Assembly: GCF_052113205.1 (NCBI RefSeq) | Contig: NZ_JBFRCU010000030.1 | Location: forward strand, 8,311-72,310 | Length of the DNA stretch: 64,000 bases | Origin: Inquilinus sp052113205 | Lineage (GTDB): Bacteria > Pseudomonadota > Alphaproteobacteria > DSM-16000 > Inquilinaceae | Direction: 5' to 3' | Shown: piece by piece, positions 8,927 to 18,966 of the stretch | How the letters are laid out: the number at the start of each line of letters is the position of its first letter | How positions within the stretch are numbered: position 1 is the stretch's first letter | Position numbers and translations under genes: made by a program | Notes under the pieces: generated by a model | Told to the model about the DNA's origin: nothing | Database searches by the model: none | Seen by the model: the letters and a program-made list of their open reading frames with translations, nothing else

Positions 8927-9121
8927 TTGTCCCGTCGTCGTTCGAAGTCGCGCTTTTCGCAAGGTTCCGGTGGTGGCGGCGGGGGCGGTGGCCTCGGCCG
9001 GGTGCTGGCGATCGCCGTGCTGCTGGTCATCCTCGGCGGCGGGGTCGCGCTTGCGGTGATCGATTTCCGGCCGCCGACCCAGACGGTCGAGAAGGTCATC
9101 CCGAACGACAAGTTCAAATAG
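8927..9121 (+). CDS. Small single-pass membrane protein upstream of xerD
   Basis: 64 residues starting at TTG: a basic, Ser/Arg N-terminus, a run of eight glycines, one transmembrane helix (VLAIAVLLVILGGGVALAVI) and a short polar tail ending DKFK. The basic N-terminus suggests it is cytoplasmic with the tail periplasmic. Ends 4 bases before the GTG start of xerD, which argues that it is translated and co-expressed. No function recognised. The TTG start is the weakest point; no in-frame ATG precedes the helix. Confidence 0.7.
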   Translation: MSRRRSKSRFSQGSGGGGGGGGLGRVLAIAVLLVILGGGVALAVIDFRPPTQTVEKVIPNDKFK

Positions 9122-9125
9122 CGCG

Positions 9126-10130
9126 GTGCCCGAGGCCGCAGCCCCGAAGCGCCGGCGCGGCCGTCCACCCGCCGCGCGGCTGCTGCCCCCGCCCGCGGTC
9201 GAGGCCTTCCTCGACATGCTGGTGGCGGAACGGGGCGCCGCCGCCAATACTCGCGAGGCCTATGGCCGCGACCTGCTCGACCTGAACCGCTTTCTCGAGG
9301 GCCGCGGCGGCGCCGTCGACCAAGCCGTGACCGAGGATCTGCGAGCCTATCTCGGCGACCTGGCACGGCGGGAGGGTGCGAAGGGCGGCCGCACCGCAGC
9401 GCGCACCGCCGCCCGCCGCCTGTCGGCGATGCGGCAGTTCTACCGCTTCCTGGTGTCGGAAGGCCGGCGCCAGGACGATCCCTCCGCCGCGCTCGATTCC
9501 CCGGCGCTCGGCCGGCCGCTGCCGAAGCTGCTGTCGGAGGCCGAGGTCGAGGGCCTGATCGGCGCCATCTCGGGCCTGTTTGCCGATCCGGAGCGGCTGG
9601 CCGAGGGGCTGCGCCTGCTGGCCCTGCTCGAGATCCTCTATGGCGGCGGGTTGCGGGTGTCCGAACTGGTCGGGCTGCCGCTCTCGGCCTTGTTGCGGGA
9701 CGGGCGGGCGCTGATCGTCCGCGGCAAGGGCGACAAGGAGCGACTGGTGCCGTTGTCGGAGCCCGCGCGCGACGCCATCGTCGCGTATCTGCCGCATCGC
9801 GGCGTGTTCTTCGTCAAGGGCCGCGACCGCGGCTTCCTGTTCCCGTCGCGCACCGCCCGTGGCGGCTGCCTGACCCGGCAACGATTCGGCCAGCTGCTGA
9901 AGGACCTGGCGGTCGAGGCCGGGATCGAGCCCAGCCGGGTCAGCCCCCACGTGCTGCGCCACGCCTTCGCCACCCATCTGCTGTCGCACGGTGCCGATCT
10001 CCGCTCGGTCCAGACCATGCTCGGCCACGCCGACATCGCCACGACGCAGATCTACACCCATGTTCTCGGTGACCGGCTGCAGAGCCTGGTGGCATCGGCC
10101 CATCCGCTGGCCAAGCTCAAGCGGCCTTAG
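9126..10130 (+). CDS. xerD: Site-specific tyrosine recombinase XerD
   Basis: 334 residues from GTG. Resolves chromosome dimers at dif with XerC. N-terminal SAM-like DNA-binding domain (about 22-115), then the catalytic domain with Arg177 (GGGLRVSELVGL), Lys201 (VRGKGDKERLVPL), His275 and Arg278 (SPHVLRHAFATHLL), His301 (LGHADIATTQIYTHV) and nucleophile Tyr310, all present. The position beside aroK on the opposite strand is typical of alphaproteobacteria and supports XerD rather than a phage integrase. Its 3' end overlaps the convergent GtrA gene by 14 bases. Confidence 0.95.
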   Translation: MPEAAAPKRRRGRPPAARLLPPPAVEAFLDMLVAERGAAANTREAYGRDLLDLNRFLEGRGGAVDQAVTEDLRAYLGDLARREGAKGGRTAARTAARRLSAMRQFYRFLVSEGRRQDDPSAALDSPALGRPLPKLLSEAEVEGLIGAISGLFADPERLAEGLRLLALLEILYGGGLRVSELVGLPLSALLRDGRALIVRGKGDKERLVPLSEPARDAIVAYLPHRGVFFVKGRDRGFLFPSRTARGGCLTRQRFGQLLKDLAVEAGIEPSRVSPHVLRHAFATHLLSHGADLRSVQTMLGHADIATTQIYTHVLGDRLQSLVASAHPLAKLKRP

Positions 10131-10530
10131 CCGGAGATCCGGCGAAGCTCCACAGCCGATTCGCCAGGAAGCCCCAGAACAGGACGATCAGCGTGGTCAC
10201 GGCCTGGGCCGGCAGAAAGGGCACGCCGATTCGGCCGACCAGCAGTGCCATCAGCAGGCCGGTCCAGGCGAAGCCGCCGGCGGCGACCAGGGCGAATCGC
10301 CAGCCCGCCTCGCGGTGTGGCCGGCCGCCGGCAAAGGTCAGCCGCCGGTTGAGCACATAGGAGACCAGGCCGCCGGCGACATAGCCGGCCAGCGTCGCCG
10401 GCAGCGGCGCCGCCGCGCCCGATTCGACCAGCCCGGCCGCCACGGCATAGTGCATGGTGGTCGCGACCAGCCCGGCCGCCGCATAGCGGATGAACTGGCG
10501 GTGGATCGCGGGAAACGGCAGGGCCTGCAT
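10117..10530 (-). CDS. GtrA-like membrane protein
   Basis: 137 residues from the ATG preceded by aggacaggccgc (an ATG at 10566 would add 12). Four predicted transmembrane helices and the GtrA pattern: IRYAAAGLVATTMHYAVA in helix 1, YVLNRRLTFAG after helix 2, and a C-terminal FLANRLWSFAG. GtrA proteins are thought to flip or move lipid-linked sugars in the inner membrane for cell-surface polysaccharides. No glycosyltransferase is adjacent. Convergent with and overlapping xerD. Confidence 0.88.
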   Translation of the reverse strand: MQALPFPAIHRQFIRYAAAGLVATTMHYAVAAGLVESGAAAPLPATLAGYVAGGLVSYVLNRRLTFAGGRPHREAGWRFALVAAGGFAWTGLLMALLVGRIGVPFLPAQAVTTLIVLFWGFLANRLWSFAGSPAKAA

Positions 10531-10745
10531 GCGGCCTGTCCTGGCACAGCCGCTGCCCGGGGTCATATGTCATCGCCGTAAGCATTTGCGTTGACAGCAA
10601 GGCCCGGTTGCGGTTTCGCTGTTGCCGCTGAATCCTCTTGGAACGGACGACGTGACCTTCCTGCCCCCGACGCCGCGACGACGACGCCGACTGCCCGCCC
10701 TTCGCGGCGCGGCGGCCTGAGGCGTTCCGGGGTGCCTGCGACACC

Positions 10746-11369
10746 ATGATGCGGGCAGGACGGAAGCCGGTTGGCGCGCGAACCGACGCTCTCCGTTCCA
10801 AGGATCCTTCTCCAGTGTATCTCCTGAAGACCGAACGGCCGCGGGATGCGGCCGAAGTCGACGCCCTGCTCGACCTCGCCTTCGGCCCGAACCGGCAGAC
10901 CAAGGTCTCCTATCGCTACCGTGACGGCATCGCGCCGGTGCACGGCCTGTGCTTCGTGGTGCGCGAGGACGGCCGGCCCAGCGGCCGGATCCTCGGCTCG
11001 ATCCGGTACTGGCCGATGCTGGTCGACCCGGGCCTGCCGACGCTGCTGCTGGGGCCGCTCGCGGTGCGGCCCGAGCTGCGCGGCGCCGGCGTCGGCGCCA
11101 CGCTGATGCGCGGCAGCATGAAGCGGGCCGCCGATATGGGCCACCGCATGGTGCTGCTGGTCGGCGACCTCGCCTACTACGCTCGCTTCGGCTTCCAGCC
11201 GGCAGCCCCGCTGGGCTTCGTCATGCCGGACGAGCAGCCGCACCGGCTGCTGGTGGCGGAGCTTCGGCTCGGCGCGCTGGAGGATGTTCCGGGCGGCACC
11301 CTGCTACGGGCGGACGCTGCGGTCAGCCCTGCACAGATTTCGGTCTCAATGCGCGCTGCCCTGTGTTAG
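10746..11369 (+). CDS. GNAT-family N-acetyltransferase
   Basis: Up to 207 residues; a GTG at 10815 (before YLLKTERPRDAAEVD) is a credible shorter start because homology-like sequence begins there. The GNAT core is visible: LGPLAVRPELRGAGVGATLM contains the acetyl-CoA-binding R/Q-x-x-G-x-G/A motif (RGAGVG), followed by VLLVGDLAYYARFGF, a feature of the YhbS-type subfamily. Substrate unknown. It lies 37 bases before accA on the same strand. Confidence 0.88.
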   Translation: MMRAGRKPVGARTDALRSKDPSPVYLLKTERPRDAAEVDALLDLAFGPNRQTKVSYRYRDGIAPVHGLCFVVREDGRPSGRILGSIRYWPMLVDPGLPTLLLGPLAVRPELRGAGVGATLMRGSMKRAADMGHRMVLLVGDLAYYARFGFQPAAPLGFVMPDEQPHRLLVAELRLGALEDVPGGTLLRADAAVSPAQISVSMRAALC

Positions 11370-11406
11370 ACAGCCCCCCGATCCCGAGGGCCAGTCTCAA
11401 CGCGGT

Positions 11407-12360
11407 ATGAAGACCTTTCTCGAATTCGAAAAGCCGATCGCCGAGATCGAAGGCAAGATCGAGGAGCTTCGGCACATCACCGACGCCGGCGAACTCAACA
11501 TCGCCGACGAGGTCTCCCGGCTTCAGACCAAGGTCGACAAGCTGCTTCGCGACACCTATCGCGGGCTGACGCCGGCGCAGAAGGTGCAGGTCGCGCGGCA
11601 TCCGAATCGGCCGCATGCGCTCGACTATATCCAGGGTCTGATCACCGAGTTCCAGCCGCTGGCGGGCGATCGCGCCTTCGCCGAGGACCGCGCCATCATC
11701 GGCGGCCTCGGCCAGTTCGAGGGCCGTTCGGTCGTGGTGATCGGGCAGGAGAAGGGCAACGACACCGAAAGCCGAATCCGGCACAATTTCGGCATGGCCA
11801 AGCCCGAGGGCTACCGCAAGGCGCAGCGCCTGCTCGACCTGGCCGACCGCTTCCATTTGCCGGTGATCACCTTCGTCGACACCGCCGGCGCTTATCCCGG
11901 CGTTGCGTCGGAGGAGCGCGGCGTGGCCGAGGCTATCGCCAAGTCGATCGAATCCTGCCTCAAGGTGCAGGTGCCGCTGGTCTCGGTGGTGATCGGCGAG
12001 GGCGGCTCCGGCGGCGCCATCGGCATCGCCGTGGCCGACCGGGTGCTGATGCTGGAGCACTCGATCTATTCGGTCATCTCGCCGGAAGGCTGCGCCTCGA
12101 TCCTGTGGCGCAGCAGCGCGCAGAGCCAGGAGGCCGCGGCGGCGCTGAAGCTGACGGCACAGGACCTGAAGCAGCTCGGCGTCATCGATGGCGTGATCGA
12201 GGAGCCGGTCGGCGGCGCCCACCGCTTCCCGGACGAGGCGTTCCGAGCCGTCGGCGACGCGATCGGATCGGCGCTGGCCGGGCTGGTCGACCTCGACGGC
12301 AAGACCCTGCGCGGCAAGCGGCGCGAGAAGTTCCTGGCGATCGGCCAGAACCTGGGCTGA
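11407..12360 (+). CDS. accA: Acetyl-CoA carboxylase carboxyltransferase subunit alpha
   Basis: 317 residues from ATG of MKTFLEFEKPIAEIE, the canonical AccA start; the upstream extension of the frame to 11284 overlaps the GNAT gene and is rejected. With AccD it transfers the carboxyl group from carboxybiotin to acetyl-CoA, giving malonyl-CoA. Typical segments: HPNRPHALDYI, FGMAKPEGYRKAQRL, TFVDTAGAYPG, GEGGSGGAIGI and YSVISPEGCASILW. Followed by a cloverleaf-like repeat that may end transcription. Confidence 0.97.
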   Translation: MKTFLEFEKPIAEIEGKIEELRHITDAGELNIADEVSRLQTKVDKLLRDTYRGLTPAQKVQVARHPNRPHALDYIQGLITEFQPLAGDRAFAEDRAIIGGLGQFEGRSVVVIGQEKGNDTESRIRHNFGMAKPEGYRKAQRLLDLADRFHLPVITFVDTAGAYPGVASEERGVAEAIAKSIESCLKVQVPLVSVVIGEGGSGGAIGIAVADRVLMLEHSIYSVISPEGCASILWRSSAQSQEAAAALKLTAQDLKQLGVIDGVIEEPVGGAHRFPDEAFRAVGDAIGSALAGLVDLDGKTLRGKRREKFLAIGQNLG

Positions 12361-12380
12361 GCGCCCAACCGAATACGAAT

Positions 12381-12466
12381 CCGTCATCGCGAGGCGCATA
12401 GCGCCGTGGCGATCCAGCGGCACCGGCCCCTGGATCGCCACGCCCCTGCGGGGCTCGCGATGACGG
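12381..12466. repeat. Cloverleaf-like palindromic intergenic repeat, full copy 1
   Basis: Nested inverted repeat between the convergent accA and ATP-grasp genes. Outer arms ccgtcatcgcgag (12381-12393) and ctcgcgatgacgg (12454-12466) pair over 13 bases; inner arms gtggcgatccag (12406-12417) and ctggatcgccac (12430-12441) over 12. Two side hairpins, gcgc-ata-gcgc and cccc-tgc-gggg, lie between them, giving a four-way-junction fold. Related copies occur at 14375 and 48646, with half-copies at 27356 and 30985. It may serve as a bidirectional terminator here. Confidence 0.85.
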
Positions 12467-12488
12467 TTTCGGGTAAGCGAGAGACCAG

Positions 12489-13976
12489 CTACCAGATCGA
12501 CCCCGCGGCCCGGGCCGGCGCCCGCTCCTCGCCGGCCTCGATCCGCTCCAGGAAGTGCCCGAGCAGGCGCTCATAGAGCGCGTCGCCCAGGCAGGCATCC
12601 TCCAGCCCGACATCGATGTTAGGGTTGTCGTTGACCTCGATCACCACCGGGCCCTGCGCCGTCTCCTTCAGGTCGACGCCGTACAGGCCGGTGCCGATCA
12701 GGGCGGCGGCGGCCAGCGCGGCCGAAAGCACCGCGGGCGGCACGGCGTCGAGCGGCACCGGCTCGGTCGCGCCCTCCTCGCTGGGTCCGTTTTCACCGTG
12801 GCGGAAGATCTGCCAGTGGCCGCGCACCATGCGGTAGCGGCAGGCGAAGAGCGGCCGGCCGGCCAGGACGCCGATGCGCCAGTCGAAATCGGTGTAGAGG
12901 TATTCCTGCGCCAGGATCAGGCGCGACCGGCGCAGCAGCCGACGACCCGCCACCGGCAGCTCGGCCGGGGTGTCGACCCGGACGACGCCGCGCGAGCAGG
13001 CGCCGTCCGGCACCTTCAGCACCAGCGGAAAGCCCAGCGCCTCGCCGGCGGCGGCCAGCGTGTCGGCCCGGACCGCCAGCGTGCGCGGCTGTGCCACGCC
13101 CTCGGCCTTCAGCCGCTCATGCAGGAACACCTTGTTGCAGCAGCGCAGGATCGACACCGGGTCGTCGATCACCGGCAGGCCCAGCCGGGCCGCGGTTTCG
13201 GCGAAGATGTAGCTGGGCGACTGCAGCGCCGTGGTCTCACGGATCAGCAGCGCATCGAAGCCGCCCAGGCGCGGCAGGTCGCGATGGCCGAGGCATTCCG
13301 TGTCGATGCCCATCGACGACGCCACGTCGCGCAGCCGGACGATGGTGCCGGGCTTGGACGGCGGCAGCGGGTCGTCCGGGTTCACCAGCACCGCCAGCCT
13401 AGGGGCGCGGCGAAACGGGCGCGGGGCTGGCGGGGGGCCGGCCAGCCGCTCCAGCGCGGCGCGCAGCAGGCGCTGCTGGCGCGGATCCAGCCCGGCCAGC
13501 GGCTCCGCCACCGCCTGCAGCAGTTGCACTCGGACCGTGTCGATCTGCAGGGTCATCAGCGGCAGGCCGAACGCCTCATAGGCCGCCTCGGCGACCTCCT
13601 GCAGATGCGGCTTGTTGCAGCGGCCCAACGCCACGAACAGGCGCCGCGGCAGGACCAGGCGCCCGCTGTGGCGGCGCAGTGCGGCCAGGGCGCGGTCGAC
13701 CGGCGCGTGCCGGCTGCGGACCAGCCGGTCGTCGGCCTGATCGGCGAGATCCGCCGCGGTCGGGATCGCGGCATAGCCGCGAGCTTCGGCGATCAGCGAG
13801 ACATAATAGCCGAAGGAGAGGGGGCGCTGGTCGCGGCACAGATTGATCACGGTAATGCCGGGTTGCGGCAGATGGCGCCCGTCCAGCAGGTCATCGGGGG
13901 CGACGACGTGGCATTGGGGAGGCAGGTCGTCTGCCAGCCCATAGGGCTCGTCGGCGACGATCAGAGTGATGGCCAT
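12489..13976 (-). CDS. RimK-like ATP-grasp ligase with N-terminal RLAN domain
   Basis: 495 residues from the ATG of MAITLIVADEPYGLA; the frame is open to 14282 but upstream sequence shows no family pattern. Residues about 1-155 match the RLAN (RimK-like ATP-grasp N-terminal) type with VINLCRDQRPLSFGYYVSLIAEARGY. The C-terminal ATP-grasp domain carries FPLVLKVPDGACSRGVVRV (ATP lysine), LAQEYLYTDFDWRIGVL and the metal-binding end VVIEVNDNPNIDVG. ATP-grasp enzymes make C-N bonds by acyl-phosphate chemistry; the substrate of this subfamily is not established. It is divergent from the RHH gene at 14094. Confidence 0.86.
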   Translation of the reverse strand: MAITLIVADEPYGLADDLPPQCHVVAPDDLLDGRHLPQPGITVINLCRDQRPLSFGYYVSLIAEARGYAAIPTAADLADQADDRLVRSRHAPVDRALAALRRHSGRLVLPRRLFVALGRCNKPHLQEVAEAAYEAFGLPLMTLQIDTVRVQLLQAVAEPLAGLDPRQQRLLRAALERLAGPPPAPRPFRRAPRLAVLVNPDDPLPPSKPGTIVRLRDVASSMGIDTECLGHRDLPRLGGFDALLIRETTALQSPSYIFAETAARLGLPVIDDPVSILRCCNKVFLHERLKAEGVAQPRTLAVRADTLAAAGEALGFPLVLKVPDGACSRGVVRVDTPAELPVAGRRLLRRSRLILAQEYLYTDFDWRIGVLAGRPLFACRYRMVRGHWQIFRHGENGPSEEGATEPVPLDAVPPAVLSAALAAAALIGTGLYGVDLKETAQGPVVIEVNDNPNIDVGLEDACLGDALYERLLGHFLERIEAGEERAPARAAGSIW

Positions 13977-14093
13977 GGGTCCATGCGTGATGTGGCAATG
14001 GCCGTCAGCGTCTGCCCGATCCGGATAAATTCGCCATTCGGATTTGCAGATCGGTGCCCCTCGGGTCGAAGATGTCCAACTCAGGAGGGCACG

Positions 14094-14342
14094 ATGTCTG
14101 CCACCCGCTGGAATCTCGTCGTCTCGCAATCGACCAAGATTGCCGTGCGCCGGTTCCTGGCCAACCAGGGCGGCGGCCGTAGGGGCGACGTTTCTCACTT
14201 TGTCGAGGAGGCGGTGCGGATCCGTATCCTGGAGCTGACGGCGGCGCAGGCCAAGGCGGCCAATGCGGATGTCGAGCCGCACGTCCTTAATGCAGCGATC
14301 GATGAGGCTCTGGCGTCGACCAAGGATTCTCCCGAGAATTAA
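14094..14342 (+). CDS. Ribbon-helix-helix, antitoxin-like protein without a partner
   Basis: 82 residues from an ATG with a strong aggagg site 7 bases upstream. Residues 1-50 look like a beta strand then two helices (RWNLVVSQSTKIAVRRFLA, GDVSHFVEEAVRIRILELT), typical of ribbon-helix-helix DNA-binding proteins of the kind called XACb0070-type antitoxins. Such genes usually precede a PIN-domain toxin. Here the next 140 bases contain only a palindromic repeat and the following gene is convergent, so no toxin is present. It could be an orphan antitoxin or a stand-alone repressor, for instance of the divergent ATP-grasp gene. Confidence 0.72.
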   Translation: MSATRWNLVVSQSTKIAVRRFLANQGGGRRGDVSHFVEEAVRIRILELTAAQAKAANADVEPHVLNAAIDEALASTKDSPEN

Positions 14343-14374
14343 TGATTCAAAGAAGAGGATGTTATTTTTTTATT

Positions 14375-14450
14375 GTCATTGCCGGGCTTGAGTCGGCAAT
14401 CCAGAAGCTGTCGACAATCTCTGGATGCCCGGGTCAAGCCCGGGCATGAC
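14375..14450. repeat. Cloverleaf-like palindromic intergenic repeat, full copy 2
   Basis: Outer arms gtcattgccgggcttga (14375-14391) and tcaagcccgggcatgac (14434-14450) pair with two mismatches; inner arms atccaga (14399-14405) and tctggat (14420-14426) are perfect. It shares with the other copies the outer GTCAT/ATGAC and inner ATCCAG/CTGGAT cores but differs in the rest. It lies between two convergent genes and follows a run of seven T at 14364-14370. Confidence 0.75.
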
Positions 14451-14482
14451 TGTTGGGTGAGTCCGATCATCAATCGGCTCAC

Positions 14483-15955
14483 TTATTCTCGGAGATCTTC
14501 TACAGAAAACGCTCGTTCGGTGAACTTCTCGGCGAGGCGGCCGAGCTCGGGGCCGAGGACGCGGTCCTCCGCCACCGGTGGCACCAGGCTGCGGACCTCA
14601 TCGACCAAGTCCCGCAGCGCCGGCGTGGCCGCGCGGCCGGTGACGTGCAGCGCCTGGGACGCGATCACCGAAAGCATCGCCAGCGCGGCGTCCAGGCAGC
14701 GGCCGGCGCGCTCGTCCTTGGCCCAGGCCAGGAAGGCCGGGGCAGCAACGTCGTCCTGGCCGGCGCCCGCCGCCTCGGTGCCGGGCAGGAAGGTGCGCTG
14801 CGCCGCCGCCTTGGCCTGCTCGAGATATCCGGTCACCGCCATCGGCACATAACCCAGGCTACCATGGCCGTCGCTGTCGCTCGGGTCGCGGCCGACCATC
14901 AGCAGGTCGGGCAGGTGCGACACCCGGCCGGCCAAGAGCTTCGAGCTGTGGCGGTCGCACAGAAGGCAGAGATCGGCCCAGATCGCAGCGAGGTCGTCCA
15001 GCGCCGGGGCCGCCATGGCGTTGTGATAGCCACCGGTGCTGAGGCAGCGGCCATCCGGATAGCCCGGTCCCGCCTCGTCGGGCGGGATGTAGACCGGGTT
15101 GTCGGAAGCCGCAGCCAGCGACACCGCAGCCGCCCGCTCAGCCGCCGCCAGCGCCCGGTGTGCCTGGCCCAGCAGCCGCGGGACGATGCGGTAGCTAACC
15201 GGGGCTTGGTAGGCGCGCCGCCCGTCGCCGGCGCCGTCCAGCAGCGCGCGCAGGTTGCGCAGCGCCGCGGCGTCGTGCGCGTCGCCCCACAGCGTGTCCA
15301 ACGCCGCGTCGTAGTGCTCCAGCGGCGCCCGAAAGGCCTCGATCGACAGGGCGAAGACGCTCTCCGCCAGCCGGATTCGGTTGCGCGCCGCCAGGGCCGA
15401 ATCGGCCAGCAGCGCCGCGGCGCAGGGCGAGCCGTTGATCAGCGACCCGCGCTCCTTGACCTCGAGGTCGAAGCCGGCGCTGAGCGCGGCGAACAGCGGG
15501 TAGAGCGCCAGGATCTCGCCGGCCCCGCCTTGGCCGCTGGCAGGCACCGAAGGCAGCGGTCCGCCGTCCAGCATGGCGGCGACGGCCAGCGCGATCCGCG
15601 GCGTGGTGGCGGCATGGCCTTCCAGGAAATTCGCCAGCCGGGCCACGACGATGCCGCGCACCACCCGCTCCGGCAGCTTGTCGCCGAAGGCGGTGGCGGC
15701 GGCGAAGGCCTTGATCCGGGCGTGGCGATCGCGCTCTTCCGGCCGCAGCCGCCGGTCGGCCAGCTCGCCCATCGCCGTGGTCACGCCGTAGATCACCAGG
15801 TCCGGATCGGTGTCGATCAGCCGCAGGAAGGCGGCGCGGCATTCGGCGATCCGGGCCAGCGCTGCCTCGGTGATGCGGACGCCCTCGCCCTGCCAGGCGA
15901 CACGGCGCACCGCGTCCAGGGTGATGTCGGCTCTCCTGGTCAGGGCCACTGTCAT
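14483..15955 (-). CDS. HAL/PAL/TAL-family MIO aromatic amino-acid ammonia-lyase
   Basis: 490 residues from ATG of MTVALTRRADITLDA; upstream frame extends into secA as a shadow. The family's catalytic parts are present: Tyr56 in YGVTTAMGELAD and the Ala139-Ser140-Gly141 triad that cyclises into the MIO electrophile. The usual ASGDLAPL context is instead ASGQGGAGEI. The substrate-selecting Ser-His of histidine ammonia-lyase aligns by eye with Ala85-Ala86 in IKAFAAATAFGDKLP, so histidine is an unlikely substrate. No hut genes are nearby. It probably eliminates ammonia from some other amino acid; an aminomutase is also possible. Confidence 0.85.
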   Translation of the reverse strand: MTVALTRRADITLDAVRRVAWQGEGVRITEAALARIAECRAAFLRLIDTDPDLVIYGVTTAMGELADRRLRPEERDRHARIKAFAAATAFGDKLPERVVRGIVVARLANFLEGHAATTPRIALAVAAMLDGGPLPSVPASGQGGAGEILALYPLFAALSAGFDLEVKERGSLINGSPCAAALLADSALAARNRIRLAESVFALSIEAFRAPLEHYDAALDTLWGDAHDAAALRNLRALLDGAGDGRRAYQAPVSYRIVPRLLGQAHRALAAAERAAAVSLAAASDNPVYIPPDEAGPGYPDGRCLSTGGYHNAMAAPALDDLAAIWADLCLLCDRHSSKLLAGRVSHLPDLLMVGRDPSDSDGHGSLGYVPMAVTGYLEQAKAAAQRTFLPGTEAAGAGQDDVAAPAFLAWAKDERAGRCLDAALAMLSVIASQALHVTGRAATPALRDLVDEVRSLVPPVAEDRVLGPELGRLAEKFTERAFSVEDLRE

Positions 15956-15998
15956 TCGCGTTCGCTCCCGTTTCGGCAGCGTCAGCTTGGCAAAAGCA

Positions 15999-16033
15999 AA
16001 GGCCGGCGGCGATGGAGATTCGCCGCCGGCCTT
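15999..16033 (-). terminator. Rho-independent terminator downstream of secA
   Basis: On the minus strand a 14-bp perfect GC-rich stem (arms 15999-16012 and 16020-16033, loop of 7) is followed by TTTGCTTTTGCC, a T-rich tail. It begins 28 bases after the secA stop (16062) and lies before the ammonia-lyase start, so the two genes are probably separate transcripts. Confidence 0.8.
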
Positions 16034-16061
16034 GCCGGTCCGAACTGCCGTGCCGTGGGGC

Positions 16062-18782
<2,721 letters not shown>

Positions 18783-18966
18783 CGAAACCTCGACTTGGCA
18801 GGGAGAGCACGCGGACGCACTCCCCCAGGAATTTGGGGCCGCGCCACGCCGCTTTCAACGCGCAGCCGCAGCCGGAGTCCGGCGCTGCCGTCGAAAGCGC
18901 CCGGGCCTACGGGCGCGGCACCATAGCCGAAGGTCTTCGCCCTGCCAATCGGATCGACTGGCCGGA

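Noticed and set aside
12381..12466. Cloverleaf fold considered as a tRNA
   Set aside because: No T-loop or anticodon-arm consensus, arms far longer than tRNA arms, and the sequence recurs elsewhere as a repeat.
12555..14093. Plus-strand extension upstream of the RHH gene
   Set aside because: Runs antisense to the ATP-grasp gene; the ribosome site and RHH fold fix the start at 14094.
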